DNA from: Aquamicrobium sp.
GTDB lineage: Bacteria; Pseudomonadota; Alphaproteobacteria; Rhizobiales; Rhizobiaceae
Reading direction: 5' to 3'
Assembly: GCF_023954335.1 (NCBI RefSeq)
Contig: NZ_JAMLIE010000001.1
Coordinates: 1-64,000, forward strand
Length of the DNA stretch: 64,000 nt
Under the pieces are notes generated by a model. It made no database searches. It was given only the letters and a program-made list of their open reading frames with translations, and was not told the origin of the DNA. The translations under genes and the position numbers were made by a program. Shown here one piece after another: positions 10,329-17,837 of this stretch (position 1 is its first letter; each line of letters starts with the position of its first letter).

Positions 10329-11387
10329 TCAGAACATGTCTCGCGGGTCGAAATTGACGGTGACTTCCGCCCACGCGTCGTACTTGTCGGCGGGAAGCTG
10401 GAAGCCGCGCTGGTTGCAGACGCGGACCGCGCGCAGCGTGCTGTCGTCGAACACGCGGTCGCCGCTCGATTTCTCCACCGCCGGCTGCCCCTCCAGCGCG
10501 CCGCTGGGGTCGAGCCTGAAGCGGATGGTCGTCTTGAGGTCCGACGCGCCGATCGCGCCGGCGGGCACGTTCCAGCACGAGATGAGCTGGCGGCGGATGG
10601 CGTCCTCCTCGCTCTGGCTGAGCTTCGCGCCGGTCGTCTGGCGCCCGCCCAGCGCGGCCTCGTCGTTCGAGCGCCGCGCGCCGCCGCCCGAGGCCCGCTC
10701 GCGGTTGAGCAGGGCCGCCACCTGGTCCTCGACGTTCTGCGACTGGGACTCGCTCGACGCCGTCTCGCGGCGCTGCTCGCGCGGCCGCTCGGGCTCGCGG
10801 CGCTCCGGCGTGCGCGGGGCCTGCGCCTGCGGCGGCTGCGGCTGGGGCCGCGCCTCGGGCCGCGGCGCGCTGGTCGGCAGTTCGGGCGCATCGGGACGCG
10901 GCGCCTCGGCCACGACCGTCTCCGGCACGGGGTCGGGCGCGACCTCCTGTTTAGGCTGCGGCTCGGGCGCGACCTCGGTCGTCGGCACCGGCTGCGGCTC
11001 GGGCTGGCGCTCCGGTTGGGGGGCGGGCTCCGGTTCGGGGGTCGGCGGCGTCGGCTCGGGCGCGGGCGGCGGCGCCTCGGCCGTCTCGACCGGGCGCGGC
11101 TTGGGGTCCGGCGTCGGCGGCGTGGCGAGGTCGGTCGTGTTGTCGCCGGCCTCTTGCGCGTTCTCCACCACGTCCGGGCGCGTGGTCGGCGTCGGCGCCG
11201 GCCGTTCGGCCACCGGGGCCTGCCTGTCGCCGCGCACGCTCTGCGCGACCTCCTCGATCGGCACGATGTCGACGGGGAAGGATTCGACGTTCGTCAGCTC
11301 GAGCGGGCTGGGCGACGAGAAGGTGACAAGACCCACGCCGAGGGCGACCGCGTGCAGCGCCAGCGATGTGGTCAGACCTGTCTTCAT
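10329..11387 (-). CDS. tolA: Energy-transducing envelope protein TolA
   Basis: Inner-membrane-anchored, periplasm-spanning protein that couples the TolQR motor to TolB-Pal. 352 residues: one N-terminal helix (residues 5-24), a long Pro/Glu/Gln-rich spacer (about 55-190) in place of the enterobacterial Ala/Lys helix, an Arg/Glu-rich coil, and a C-terminal TolA/TonB-like domain (ISCWNVPAG and VRVCNQRGFQLP). The Pro-rich spacer is usual for rhizobial TolA. Six bases separate it from tolR. Confidence 0.9.
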   Translation of the reverse strand: MKTGLTTSLALHAVALGVGLVTFSSPSPLELTNVESFPVDIVPIEEVAQSVRGDRQAPVAERPAPTPTTRPDVVENAQEAGDNTTDLATPPTPDPKPRPVETAEAPPPAPEPTPPTPEPEPAPQPERQPEPQPVPTTEVAPEPQPKQEVAPDPVPETVVAEAPRPDAPELPTSAPRPEARPQPQPPQAQAPRTPERREPERPREQRRETASSESQSQNVEDQVAALLNRERASGGGARRSNDEAALGGRQTTGAKLSQSEEDAIRRQLISCWNVPAGAIGASDLKTTIRFRLDPSGALEGQPAVEKSSGDRVFDDSTLRAVRVCNQRGFQLPADKYDAWAEVTVNFDPRDMF

Positions 11388-11393
11388 CGAAGC

Positions 11394-11849
11394 CTAGCTG
11401 CCCTGTTCCGGAATGGAGACCAGCCCGACATTGCGGAAGCCCGCGCCGTTGATGCGGCCGAGCACGCGCATGACGCTTCCATAGTCCGACGCGCCGTCGG
11501 CGCGCACGAAGATGCGCTCGTCATAGCCCGTCTGGGCGATGGCCTGCAGGCGCGGCACGATCTCGTCGATGCTTATCTCGGTCTCCTGCAGGAAGATCTG
11601 CCCCTGCCCGTTGACGGACACGGTGATCGGCTGCGTCTGCGCGTTGAGCGCGGCGGCCCGCGTCTCCGGCAGGTCGATCGGCACGCCGACCGTCAGGAGC
11701 GGCGCCGCCACCATGAAGATGATGAGCAGCACCAGCATCACGTCGACGAAGGGCGTGACGTTGATTTCCGAGACCAGCGCGTGATGGCGGCCCCGCCGCC
11801 TGTGGCCGCGTCCGCCCCGCCCGCCAGACTGCCCGATGGACATGCCCAT
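11394..11849 (-). CDS. tolR: Tol-Pal motor subunit TolR
   Basis: ExbD/TolR-family proton-channel subunit. 151 residues: basic N-terminus (GRGHRRRGRHHALVSEINV), one transmembrane helix beginning TPFVDVMLVLLIIFM with the essential aspartate, and a periplasmic domain. Twelve bases separate it from tolQ. Confidence 0.95.
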   Translation of the reverse strand: MGMSIGQSGGRGGRGHRRRGRHHALVSEINVTPFVDVMLVLLIIFMVAAPLLTVGVPIDLPETRAAALNAQTQPITVSVNGQGQIFLQETEISIDEIVPRLQAIAQTGYDERIFVRADGASDYGSVMRVLGRINGAGFRNVGLVSIPEQGS

Positions 11850-11861
11850 TCGTGAACTCTC

Positions 11862-12578
11862 CTAAGCGACCGCCTTGAGCGGGACCTTCTCATCGATTTG
11901 CCGCGACAGTATGGCGGAGAACTCGTCGGCGAACCCCTCCATCCTCAGGCCGAGCTTGCCGGCGTCGGACGACAGCTTGTTGTAGGCGATGACCGCCGGG
12001 ATGGCCGCGAGCAGGCCGAGCGCGGTGGCGAGCAGCGCCTCGGCGATGCCCGGCGCGACGACGGCGAGGTTGGTCGCGCCCGAGGCGGCGATGGCCTGGA
12101 ACGAGGTCATGATGCCGACCACGGTGCCGAACAGGCCGATGAAGGGCGCGGCCGAACCGACCGAGGCGAGGAAGCCGAGCCGGCCCTCGAGCCGCTCCAT
12201 CTCGCGCGTCAGCGCAAGGTCCATCGCCTTGTCGATGCGGTTCTGCAGGCTGATCGGCGACTTGACGCCCTTCTCGAAGCTCTTCTTCCATTCGCGCATC
12301 GCCGCGACGAAGATCGAGCCCATGCCGCTCGTCTTGCGCTCGGCCAGCGTCCGGTAGAGCTCCTCGAGCGACTGGCCCGACCAGAAGATCTCCTCGAAGC
12401 GGGTCAGCGATGCGCGCATGCGGGCAAACGCGATCAGCTTGTCGACGATGATCGCCCAGGTCCACACCGAGGCGGCGATGAGGCCGATCATCACCAGCTT
12501 GACGACCCAGCCGGCCTGCCAGAACAGTGCCCATATCGAGTGGTCGCCGCCTGGCGCGGCAAGAGCCATTTGTTCCAT
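11862..12578 (-). CDS. tolQ: Tol-Pal motor subunit TolQ
   Basis: MotA/TolQ/ExbB-family proton-channel subunit. 238 residues with three helices (about 16-38, 145-167, 175-200), the conserved FIGLFGTVVGIMTSF stretch and a cytoplasmic loop between helices 1 and 2. The start MEQMALAAPGGD is preceded by an AGGGA site; a longer in-frame extension is not conserved. First of tolQRAB; its upstream region contains tandem TTAA half-sites. Confidence 0.95.
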   Translation of the reverse strand: MEQMALAAPGGDHSIWALFWQAGWVVKLVMIGLIAASVWTWAIIVDKLIAFARMRASLTRFEEIFWSGQSLEELYRTLAERKTSGMGSIFVAAMREWKKSFEKGVKSPISLQNRIDKAMDLALTREMERLEGRLGFLASVGSAAPFIGLFGTVVGIMTSFQAIAASGATNLAVVAPGIAEALLATALGLLAAIPAVIAYNKLSSDAGKLGLRMEGFADEFSAILSRQIDEKVPLKAVA

Positions 12579-12769
12579 ATCGCATTGGTCCCTAATCGTG
12601 CGGGGGCGGCTCGCCGTGGCCCCGTCGCGCATCCGTTCCTGCCTGCCGTCCGTCATGGCCGGAACGCGCCGGATGCGCCGTTCCCGGGCCTTTTCCGGGC
12701 GAATTTTGGTGAAAGGAAGGCGCGAGCCTTATGCGCAATCCTCACCATCTTCTTGATGAACGGTTAAGG

Positions 12770-12784
12770 TTAAGGATCGGTTAG
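12770..12784. promoter_or_regulatory. Near-consensus CtrA-like site upstream of tolQ
   Basis: Reads TTAA-N7-TTAG, with a further TTAA just beside it (12764). The CtrA consensus is TTAA-N7-TTAA. It lies about 190 bp upstream of tolQ and overlaps the stop of the preceding gene. One mismatch and the distance make this weak. Confidence 0.25.
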
Positions 12785-13662
12785 GATCGGCCAGCCGCCG
12801 TGCAGAGAGCCGCCATCGCCGCCGCTTCGTCGACGATCTCGGCATAGCCCAGCGCCTTGCGGATCCGGGTCGTGTCGAGGACGAGGTCCTGCCCGAAATC
12901 GAAGGGTGGCGGGACGGGCGGCTCGCCGGACCGCGCCGGCAGCCGCGCCAGCCTCTCGCCCATGGTCGGCCTCTCCCGCTCGCCGACATTGAAGACCGCG
13001 TTCCGCGCCTTCGGATGGGTCGCGGCCCGCGCAATGGCAGCCGCGACGTTCGCCACATGGCCGTGCGTCCAGCGCCAGTGCGGCACGGCGGCGAAGCCGT
13101 AGACGGTGGCGAGATCGCCGTTGTCCTCCGGCCCGTAGACCTTCGGCAGTCGCAGGATCGTCCAGTCGAGGCCCGCCGCGTTCCGCACCGCCGCCTCGGC
13201 CAGCACCTTGTCGTAGTCGCGGGCGAAGGCGCCGAGCTGGGCCTCCATGCCGCGATAGGGATAGGGCACGCTGCGCAGCGGCGCGTCCTCCGTCAGCGGC
13301 ACCGGGTCCGGCGGGCCGGGCTCCGCCTTCGTCAGGCGGCCATAGGCGCGATAGACGTCGCAGGACGAGACCAGGACCAGCCGGCCGGCACGGCCCTGGA
13401 ACGTCGCGACGGCCGCCTGCGTGTCCGCCTCGCCCATCGCCGTCATGTGGACGACGACGTCCCAGTCGCGCCGGAGCCGGTCGGGAAACGCGGTGATCGG
13501 ATAGGCGGCGCCCGCGTCGAGCACATGCTCGATGCCCACCGGCAGCACCGGGTTGCGGCTCGTCCCGCGATGAGAGACCGTGACATGCGCGCCGGCGTCG
13601 TGCAGGCGGCGCACCGCATGCGCGCCGATGAACCGCGTGCCGCCGATGACCAGTACCTGCAT
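12781..13662 (-). CDS. NAD-dependent epimerase/dehydratase-like protein (atypical SDR)
   Basis: 293-residue Rossmann protein with an N-terminal GGTRFIG nucleotide-binding motif, VLVSSCDVYRAYG near residue 100 and a YDKVLAE active-site-like segment near 150. The substrate is unknown; relatives are annotated as NAD-dependent epimerases or isoflavone-reductase-like. It sits between ybgC and tolQ, where many genomes have the two adjacent. The start is ATG 13662 (MQVLVIGGTRF), 29 bases after ybgC. Confidence 0.75.
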   Translation of the reverse strand: MQVLVIGGTRFIGAHAVRRLHDAGAHVTVSHRGTSRNPVLPVGIEHVLDAGAAYPITAFPDRLRRDWDVVVHMTAMGEADTQAAVATFQGRAGRLVLVSSCDVYRAYGRLTKAEPGPPDPVPLTEDAPLRSVPYPYRGMEAQLGAFARDYDKVLAEAAVRNAAGLDWTILRLPKVYGPEDNGDLATVYGFAAVPHWRWTHGHVANVAAAIARAATHPKARNAVFNVGERERPTMGERLARLPARSGEPPVPPPFDFGQDLVLDTTRIRKALGYAEIVDEAAAMAALCTAAGRS

Positions 13663-13691
13663 CGCCCTTGCCTTCCGGTCCGACGGCGGCG

Positions 13692-14159
13692 TCACGCCTT
13701 CGGCAGGAACGCCTCCGCCCACTCCTTGGGGAAGCGCCGCGGCCTGCCGCTCTCGGAGATGATCGCGGCCTCGACCCGCGCTTCGATCAGGAGGTCGTCG
13801 CCGCGCCTGATCTGCTGGGCCATGAAGATGCGCGCGCCGGAGACGCTTTCCGTGCGGGTGTCGATGGTCAGCACGTCGTCGATCCGCGCCGGCGCCCGGA
13901 AGTCGATCTCCATGCGCCGCACCACCCAGACCAGCTTCTCGCCATGCACGCCATCTGCGAGCTCGGTATGGTGGACGCCGGCCAGCCGCAGGAAGTCGGA
14001 GCGGCCGCGCTCGAGGAATTCGAGATAGCGCGCATGATAGACGACGCCGGAAAAGTCGGTGTCGGCGTAGTAGACGAGCGCCTTCAGCCGGTGGCCGAAA
14101 TCGGTCAGCTCCCCGGCAAGCCCGGCGAGCCCGGGGTCGATGGTGTCGTTCCCGCTCAT
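13692..14159 (-). CDS. ybgC: Tol-Pal-associated acyl-CoA thioesterase YbgC
   Basis: Hot-dog-fold thioesterase of 155 residues, typical for YbgC. The catalytic signature YYADTDFSGVVYHARYLEF near residue 30 contains the conserved Asp and Tyr. It acts on acyl-CoA or acyl-ACP in the cytoplasm and is classically the first gene of the tol-pal cluster. Overlaps the ruvB stop by four bases (ATGA). Confidence 0.93.
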   Translation of the reverse strand: MSGNDTIDPGLAGLAGELTDFGHRLKALVYYADTDFSGVVYHARYLEFLERGRSDFLRLAGVHHTELADGVHGEKLVWVVRRMEIDFRAPARIDDVLTIDTRTESVSGARIFMAQQIRRGDDLLIEARVEAAIISESGRPRRFPKEWAEAFLPKA

Positions 14160-15193
14160 TCTTCCTCGAACAGTCCGATCTGCCGCTGGGCGATGTCCTT
14201 CGGCGCGTCGAGGCCGAGATGCCGCCAGGCATTGGCCGTCAGCATCCGACCGCGCGGCGTGCGCTGGATGAAGCCCTGCTGGATGAGATAGGGCTCGATG
14301 ATGTCCTCGATGGCGTCGCGCGGCTCGGCGAGCCCGGCCGCGATGGTCTCGATGCCGACCGGCCCGCCGCCGAAATTCCTCGCGATCATCGAAAGGTAGC
14401 GGCGGTCGAGCGTGTCGAGGCCGAGAGCGTCGACTTCCAGCCGCGACAGCGCCGCGTCCGCCGTCTTGCGGTCCACCACCTCGGCGCCCGCCACCGAGGC
14501 GAAGTCGCGCACCCGGCGCAACAGGCGCCCGGCGATGCGCGGCGTGCCGCGCGCGCGCCGGGCGATCTCGACCGCGCCCTCGTCGTTCATCGGCAGGGAG
14601 AGCAGCCGCGCCCCGCGCCTCACGATGGTCTCCAGCTCGTCCACCGTATAGAAATCGAGCCTGACCGGGATGCCGAAGCGGTCGCGCAGCGGGTTGGTCA
14701 GGAGGCCGAGCCGCGTCGTCGCCGCGACCAGCGTGAAGCGGGCGAGGTCGATCTTGACCGAGCGCGCCGCCGGCCCCTCGCCGATGATCAGGTCGAGCTG
14801 GAAATCCTCCATCGCCGGGTAGAGGATCTCCTCCACCGCCGGGTTGAGCCGGTGGATCTCGTCGATGAACAGCACGTCGCGGTCCTCGAGATTGGTCAGC
14901 AGCGCCGCGAGGTCGCCGGCCTTGGCGATGACCGGGCCGGAGGTCGAGCGGAAATTGACGCCGAGCTCGCGCGCCATGATCTGGGCGAGCGTCGTCTTGC
15001 CGAGCCCCGGCGGGCCGACGAACAGCACATGGTCGAGCGCCTCGCCGCGGTTCTTCGCCGCCTCGATGAACACCTTGAGGTTGGCGCGCGCCGCCTGCTG
15101 GCCGACGAACTCGTCGAGCGACTGCGGCCGCAACGACACGTCCGCGTCCTCGCCGCGCTTTTCCGAAGAGATCAAACGGGGTGCCAGGTTCAT
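14156..15193 (-). CDS. ruvB: Holliday junction branch-migration ATPase RuvB
   Basis: AAA+ motor of the RuvABC resolvasome. 345 residues: Walker A GPPGLGKTT near residue 61, Walker B LFIDEIHRL near 113, sensor I AATTRLG, and a C-terminal winged helix with GFIQRTPRGRM. The ATG overlaps the stop of the preceding HEPN-like gene (ATGA), so its translation is coupled to that gene. Confidence 0.97.
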   Translation of the reverse strand: MNLAPRLISSEKRGEDADVSLRPQSLDEFVGQQAARANLKVFIEAAKNRGEALDHVLFVGPPGLGKTTLAQIMARELGVNFRSTSGPVIAKAGDLAALLTNLEDRDVLFIDEIHRLNPAVEEILYPAMEDFQLDLIIGEGPAARSVKIDLARFTLVAATTRLGLLTNPLRDRFGIPVRLDFYTVDELETIVRRGARLLSLPMNDEGAVEIARRARGTPRIAGRLLRRVRDFASVAGAEVVDRKTADAALSRLEVDALGLDTLDRRYLSMIARNFGGGPVGIETIAAGLAEPRDAIEDIIEPYLIQQGFIQRTPRGRMLTANAWRHLGLDAPKDIAQRQIGLFEEE

Positions 15194-15708
15194 GGCTCAG
15201 CCTTTATCAGACTAGCTTCCGCCTGTCTTATCTCAAGCTCCGGCCATGCCCATGAATAGTCAGGTTCGAACCTTCCCCAGTCGCGCTCGAAGCAGCTTAC
15301 GAGTTCAGGTTTGGCCCGTCGTATTTCCTTGTGGCACGCGATAAACGCCCGGCGCGGGTTATCAAAATTCCCTTCAAGCCATTCCTTCTCATAAGGATAG
15401 CGCCAGTGGTGAAAATACTCGCTTATCTCATCGACACATTCATCAACAGCGACAAGCGTCGCGCGCCTCGTATCGGGAAGCTTTTCAAAGAGACCTTTCA
15501 GGTCGTGCTCCCGCTTCGGATCAATGCCGTCGATTCTCAAGAGCAGCTTGAGCGCTAATTCTACCGAGAGCGCATAGCAAACGATACGCGGCGCAGCCGG
15601 CGAATGCGGCCCATAAGGTCCAAATTTTAACTCCGGAGCACAACGTTCAGCAGCGAGAAAGAAAGACGTTGCGGTGTCGATCATCCTTTGGAAGTCGGTG
15701 TCTTTCAC
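15190..15708 (-). CDS. HEPN-like domain protein embedded between ruvA and ruvB
   Basis: 172-residue acidic helical protein starting at a GTG that overlaps the ruvA stop (GTGA); its own stop overlaps the ruvB start (ATGA). The segment YALSVELALKLLLRIDG...REHDLKGLFEKLP (residues about 45-85) fits the HEPN-fold pattern: helix, short loop, then HDL-x2-LF. A strict RNase motif (R-x4-6-H) is not evident. By eye its G+C is near half, clearly below the roughly 68% of its neighbours, which suggests acquisition. Function unknown; possibilities are an RNA-binding or toxin-like factor or a neutral passenger. Without it, ruvA would lie next to ruvB. Confidence 0.7.
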   Translation of the reverse strand: MKDTDFQRMIDTATSFFLAAERCAPELKFGPYGPHSPAAPRIVCYALSVELALKLLLRIDGIDPKREHDLKGLFEKLPDTRRATLVAVDECVDEISEYFHHWRYPYEKEWLEGNFDNPRRAFIACHKEIRRAKPELVSCFERDWGRFEPDYSWAWPELEIRQAEASLIKAEP

Positions 15709-16319
15709 CGCGCCAGCTCCTTGAGGCCGAGGCGGATCAGCTTCGCCGAATCGGCGTCCTCGCCGGCCGCCTTCATCGCCGCGGCGACGGCGCTCGCCGC
15801 GATGTCGCGCGAATAGCCGAGATTGGTCAGGGCCGAGACCGCGTCGGCCGCCGGCGCGGGCGCGACGCCCGCGCCCAGCTCCTGCGCGAAGCCGATCGTG
15901 GCGGCAGCCTCGCCGGCCAGCGCCGGGGCCTTGCCCTTCAGCTCGGTGACGATGCGCTCGGCCACTTTCCTGCCGACGCCCGGCGCGCGCGAGACCATGG
16001 CGATGTCGCGCAGCGCGACGGCGTTGGCGAGCTCGGCCGGCGCCAGCGTCGACAGCACCGACAGCGCGACCTTCGCCCCCACCCCTTGCACGTTCTGCAA
16101 CAGGCGGAACCACTCGCGCTCCAGCGTCGAGGAAAAGCCGTAGAGCCTGATCATGTCCTCGCGGACATAGGTCTCGATGTGGAGCACCGCCGCCTCGCCG
16201 GCATTCAACCCCGCGAGCGTGCGCGCCGGGCAGAACGCGACGTAGCCGACGCCGTGGACGTCGAGGATGCAGTGGTCCTCGCCGACCTCGTCGACCGTAC
16301 CCTTCAGCTTGCCGATCAT
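15705..16319 (-). CDS. ruvA: Holliday junction-binding protein RuvA
   Basis: Tetrameric junction-recognition protein. 204 residues: N-terminal OB fold (MIGKLKGTVDEVGEDHCIL), helix-hairpin-helix repeats (VQGVGAKVALSVLS and APGVGRKVAERIV) and a C-terminal RuvB-binding domain ending LIRLGLKELAR. About 19 bases after ruvC in the same operon. Confidence 0.96.
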   Translation of the reverse strand: MIGKLKGTVDEVGEDHCILDVHGVGYVAFCPARTLAGLNAGEAAVLHIETYVREDMIRLYGFSSTLEREWFRLLQNVQGVGAKVALSVLSTLAPAELANAVALRDIAMVSRAPGVGRKVAERIVTELKGKAPALAGEAAATIGFAQELGAGVAPAPAADAVSALTNLGYSRDIAASAVAAAMKAAGEDADSAKLIRLGLKELAR

Positions 16320-16338
16320 CCCCGCACCCCCTGGCCCT

Positions 16339-16854
16339 TCAGGCCGATGCCATGGCGGCCAGCCGCCCGGTCACGCTCTGGCGATGATGCGCGTGGCAGA
16401 CGGCGATGGCGAGCGCGTCGGCCGCGTCGTCGCCGTCGAAGACCGCCTTCGGCATCAGCACCCTGACCATCATGTGGATCTGCTTCTTGTCGCCGTGGCC
16501 GACGCCGATCACCGCCTTCTTGACCGCGGTGGGCGCGTATTCGGCGACGCCGAGGCCGGCCAGCGCCGGCACCAGCATGGCGACGCCGCGCGCCTGGCCA
16601 AGCTTCAGTGTCGCGGTGGCGTCCTTGTTGACGAAGGTCTGCTCCACCGCCGCCTCGTGCGGCCTATGGGAATGGACAACCCCGGAAAGCCCGTCATGGA
16701 GCTGCCGCAGCCGCGAGGCGAGGTCGGCCTTGTCGTCGGAGCGCACCGTGCCGGAGGCGACGAAGCGCAGCGAATTGCCCAGAACGTCGACCACGCCCCA
16801 GCCGGTGCGGCGCAGGCCCGGATCGATGCCGATGATGCGAATCGCCTCTCTCAT
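16339..16854 (-). CDS. ruvC: Crossover junction endonuclease RuvC
   Basis: RNase H-fold Holliday junction resolvase, 171 residues. Catalytic acidic residues are seen in IIGIDPGLRRTGWG (residues 5-18), VEQTFVNKDA near 70 and the C-terminal DDAADALAIAVCHAH. First gene of the ruvC-ruvA-HEPN-ruvB-ybgC run. Confidence 0.96.
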   Translation of the reverse strand: MREAIRIIGIDPGLRRTGWGVVDVLGNSLRFVASGTVRSDDKADLASRLRQLHDGLSGVVHSHRPHEAAVEQTFVNKDATATLKLGQARGVAMLVPALAGLGVAEYAPTAVKKAVIGVGHGDKKQIHMMVRVLMPKAVFDGDDAADALAIAVCHAHHRQSVTGRLAAMASA

Positions 16855-16926
16855 GCGTCCACCCTATTGCGAGCGCATGGAAATGCCATCGAAAAGTGAA
16901 CAAAGCAGAAACGGAGGCTGCGAGCC

Positions 16927-17460
16927 TCAACCGTGCGCGAACGCGGTCTTCAGGAGGCTGATCTGGTCGGAGACCGGATTGCCGGGGCGCGCCGCGGCCT
17001 GCACGCGCGGCTGGCCCGACTCGCCGTAGATCTCGTCGTCCATGCGGCGCACCAGCGCCTGGAGCCGCAGCGAATGCTCGACGATGGCGCGGAAGGCGTC
17101 CGGCAGCTCGCTCCAGCCGGCGGCGTCCCCTTGCGCCGAGGCGGTGTCGAGCCGGACCTTGGATTTCTCGGTGGCGACCTGGTCGCGGGTCATCTCGCCG
17201 GAATTGGCGGCGCGCTGCAGCAGCAGCCACGAGGCGATCTGCATCAGGCGGGTGGTGAGGCGCATGGATTCGGCGGCGTAGAGCGTCGCGCCGACGCGCG
17301 AGAGCCCCTTGGCGGCGGCGCGGCCCTCGCCGTCGAGATAGTCGGCCGCCTGCTCGACCAGCCCCATGCCCTCGTCGTAGAGCGGCTTGAACGAGGCCGA
17401 GAAGATGCGCCTTTCCGCGAGGCTGACCGTGTTGGATCCCTCGTGATCCCTGCTCTGCAT
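16927..17460 (-). CDS. rcdA: DUF1465 family protein, RcdA-like cell-cycle adaptor
   Basis: 177-residue helical protein of the DUF1465 family. From family knowledge, Caulobacter RcdA (a three-helix bundle helping ClpXP degrade CtrA) belongs here. Conserved stretches are FSASFKPLYDEGMGLVE near residue 22, MRLTTRLMQIASWLLLQRA near 68 and ALVRRMDDEIYGESG near 130. The start MQSRDHEGSNTVSLAERR is used; longer readings are not conserved. A perfect TTAA-N7-TTAA box lies about 130 bp upstream, fitting CtrA control. The family call is firm; functional equivalence to RcdA is inferred. Confidence 0.7.
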   Translation of the reverse strand: MQSRDHEGSNTVSLAERRIFSASFKPLYDEGMGLVEQAADYLDGEGRAAAKGLSRVGATLYAAESMRLTTRLMQIASWLLLQRAANSGEMTRDQVATEKSKVRLDTASAQGDAAGWSELPDAFRAIVEHSLRLQALVRRMDDEIYGESGQPRVQAAARPGNPVSDQISLLKTAFAHG

Positions 17461-17588
17461 GACCGCTACCCCGTACTCGTTAGACGCCGCCGCCCGTCGC
17501 GAAGAGACGCGGTTCTTGGCGCAGCGCCTTCGACCCGCGACGGGAAGCCGGAATTTGATACGTCGCGCGGCCGATGGCAAGCCGGTGT

Positions 17589-17603
17589 TTAACAGAAGGT
17601 TAA
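17589..17603. promoter_or_regulatory. CtrA-type binding box upstream of the rcdA-like gene
   Basis: Perfect match to the CtrA consensus TTAA-N7-TTAA (spacer CAGAAGG), followed by C. It lies 129 bp upstream of the DUF1465/RcdA-like start and just beyond the small-RNA terminator. Confidence 0.6.
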
Positions 17604-17633
17604 CGCTACCCGAAAACCATGGAAAATGGCCCG

Positions 17634-17663
17634 AAAACAAAAAAAGAGCCGCGAAAGCGGCTC
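17634..17663 (-). terminator. Rho-independent terminator of the suhB/MmgR-like RNA
   Basis: Seven-bp perfect stem (GAGCCGC / GCGGCTC) with a four-base loop, followed on the minus strand by seven T and then GTTTTC. It would stop the small RNA and any read-through from suhB. Confidence 0.9.
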
Positions 17664-17736
17664 TCAGGAGTTTAACAGGGAGGCGTCAAACGGAGTGGCG
17701 AGGGCCACTCGGTCAGAATCCAGAAAACTGGATATG
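17636..17736 (-). ncRNA. suhB/MmgR (alpha-r8)-like trans-acting small RNA
   Basis: Downstream of suhB on the same strand. Reading the minus strand: hairpin 1 ATCCAG-TTTT-CTGGAT (17718-17733), hairpin 2 GAGTGGC-CCTC-GCCACTC (17693-17710), an unpaired CU-rich stretch with CCTCCC (17678-17683) and CTCCT, then the terminator hairpin and U tract. This is the layout of the Rhizobiales sRNA family known as suhB or MmgR, whose anti-Shine-Dalgarno CCUCC motif pairs with mRNA starts. MmgR in Sinorhizobium limits polyhydroxybutyrate storage. The 5' end near 17735 is inferred from a CTATTAC -10-like element. Boundaries are good to about five bases. Confidence 0.75.
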
Positions 17737-17757
17737 CACAGTAATAGCCTGTAAAGC

Positions 17758-17772
17758 TTAACCGAAGCTTAA
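17758..17772. promoter_or_regulatory. CtrA-type binding box at the small-RNA promoter
   Basis: Perfect TTAA-N7-TTAA (spacer CCGAAGC). Relative to the inferred RNA start near 17735 it spans about -23 to -37, the position expected for a CtrA-activated promoter. A -10-like CTATTAC (17741-17747) lies between the box and the RNA. Confidence 0.6.
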
Positions 17773-17837
17773 CAGCCGGGCGCGACCTGCACGAAATTGT
17801 GCCGCTTCGGCACAGGAAGGCAGGCGCGGAACGCGCC

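Noticed and set aside
8851..11397. Long plus-strand open frame opposite tolB and tolA
   Set aside because: Shadow of tolA/tolB. The Ser/Gly-rich tail is the complement of the TolA proline-rich spacer.
15190..15708. HEPN ribonuclease toxin with canonical R-x4-6-H motif and partner antitoxin
   Set aside because: The strict motif is not found, and the flanking genes are ruvA and ruvB rather than a nucleotidyltransferase-type antitoxin. Only the fold is proposed.
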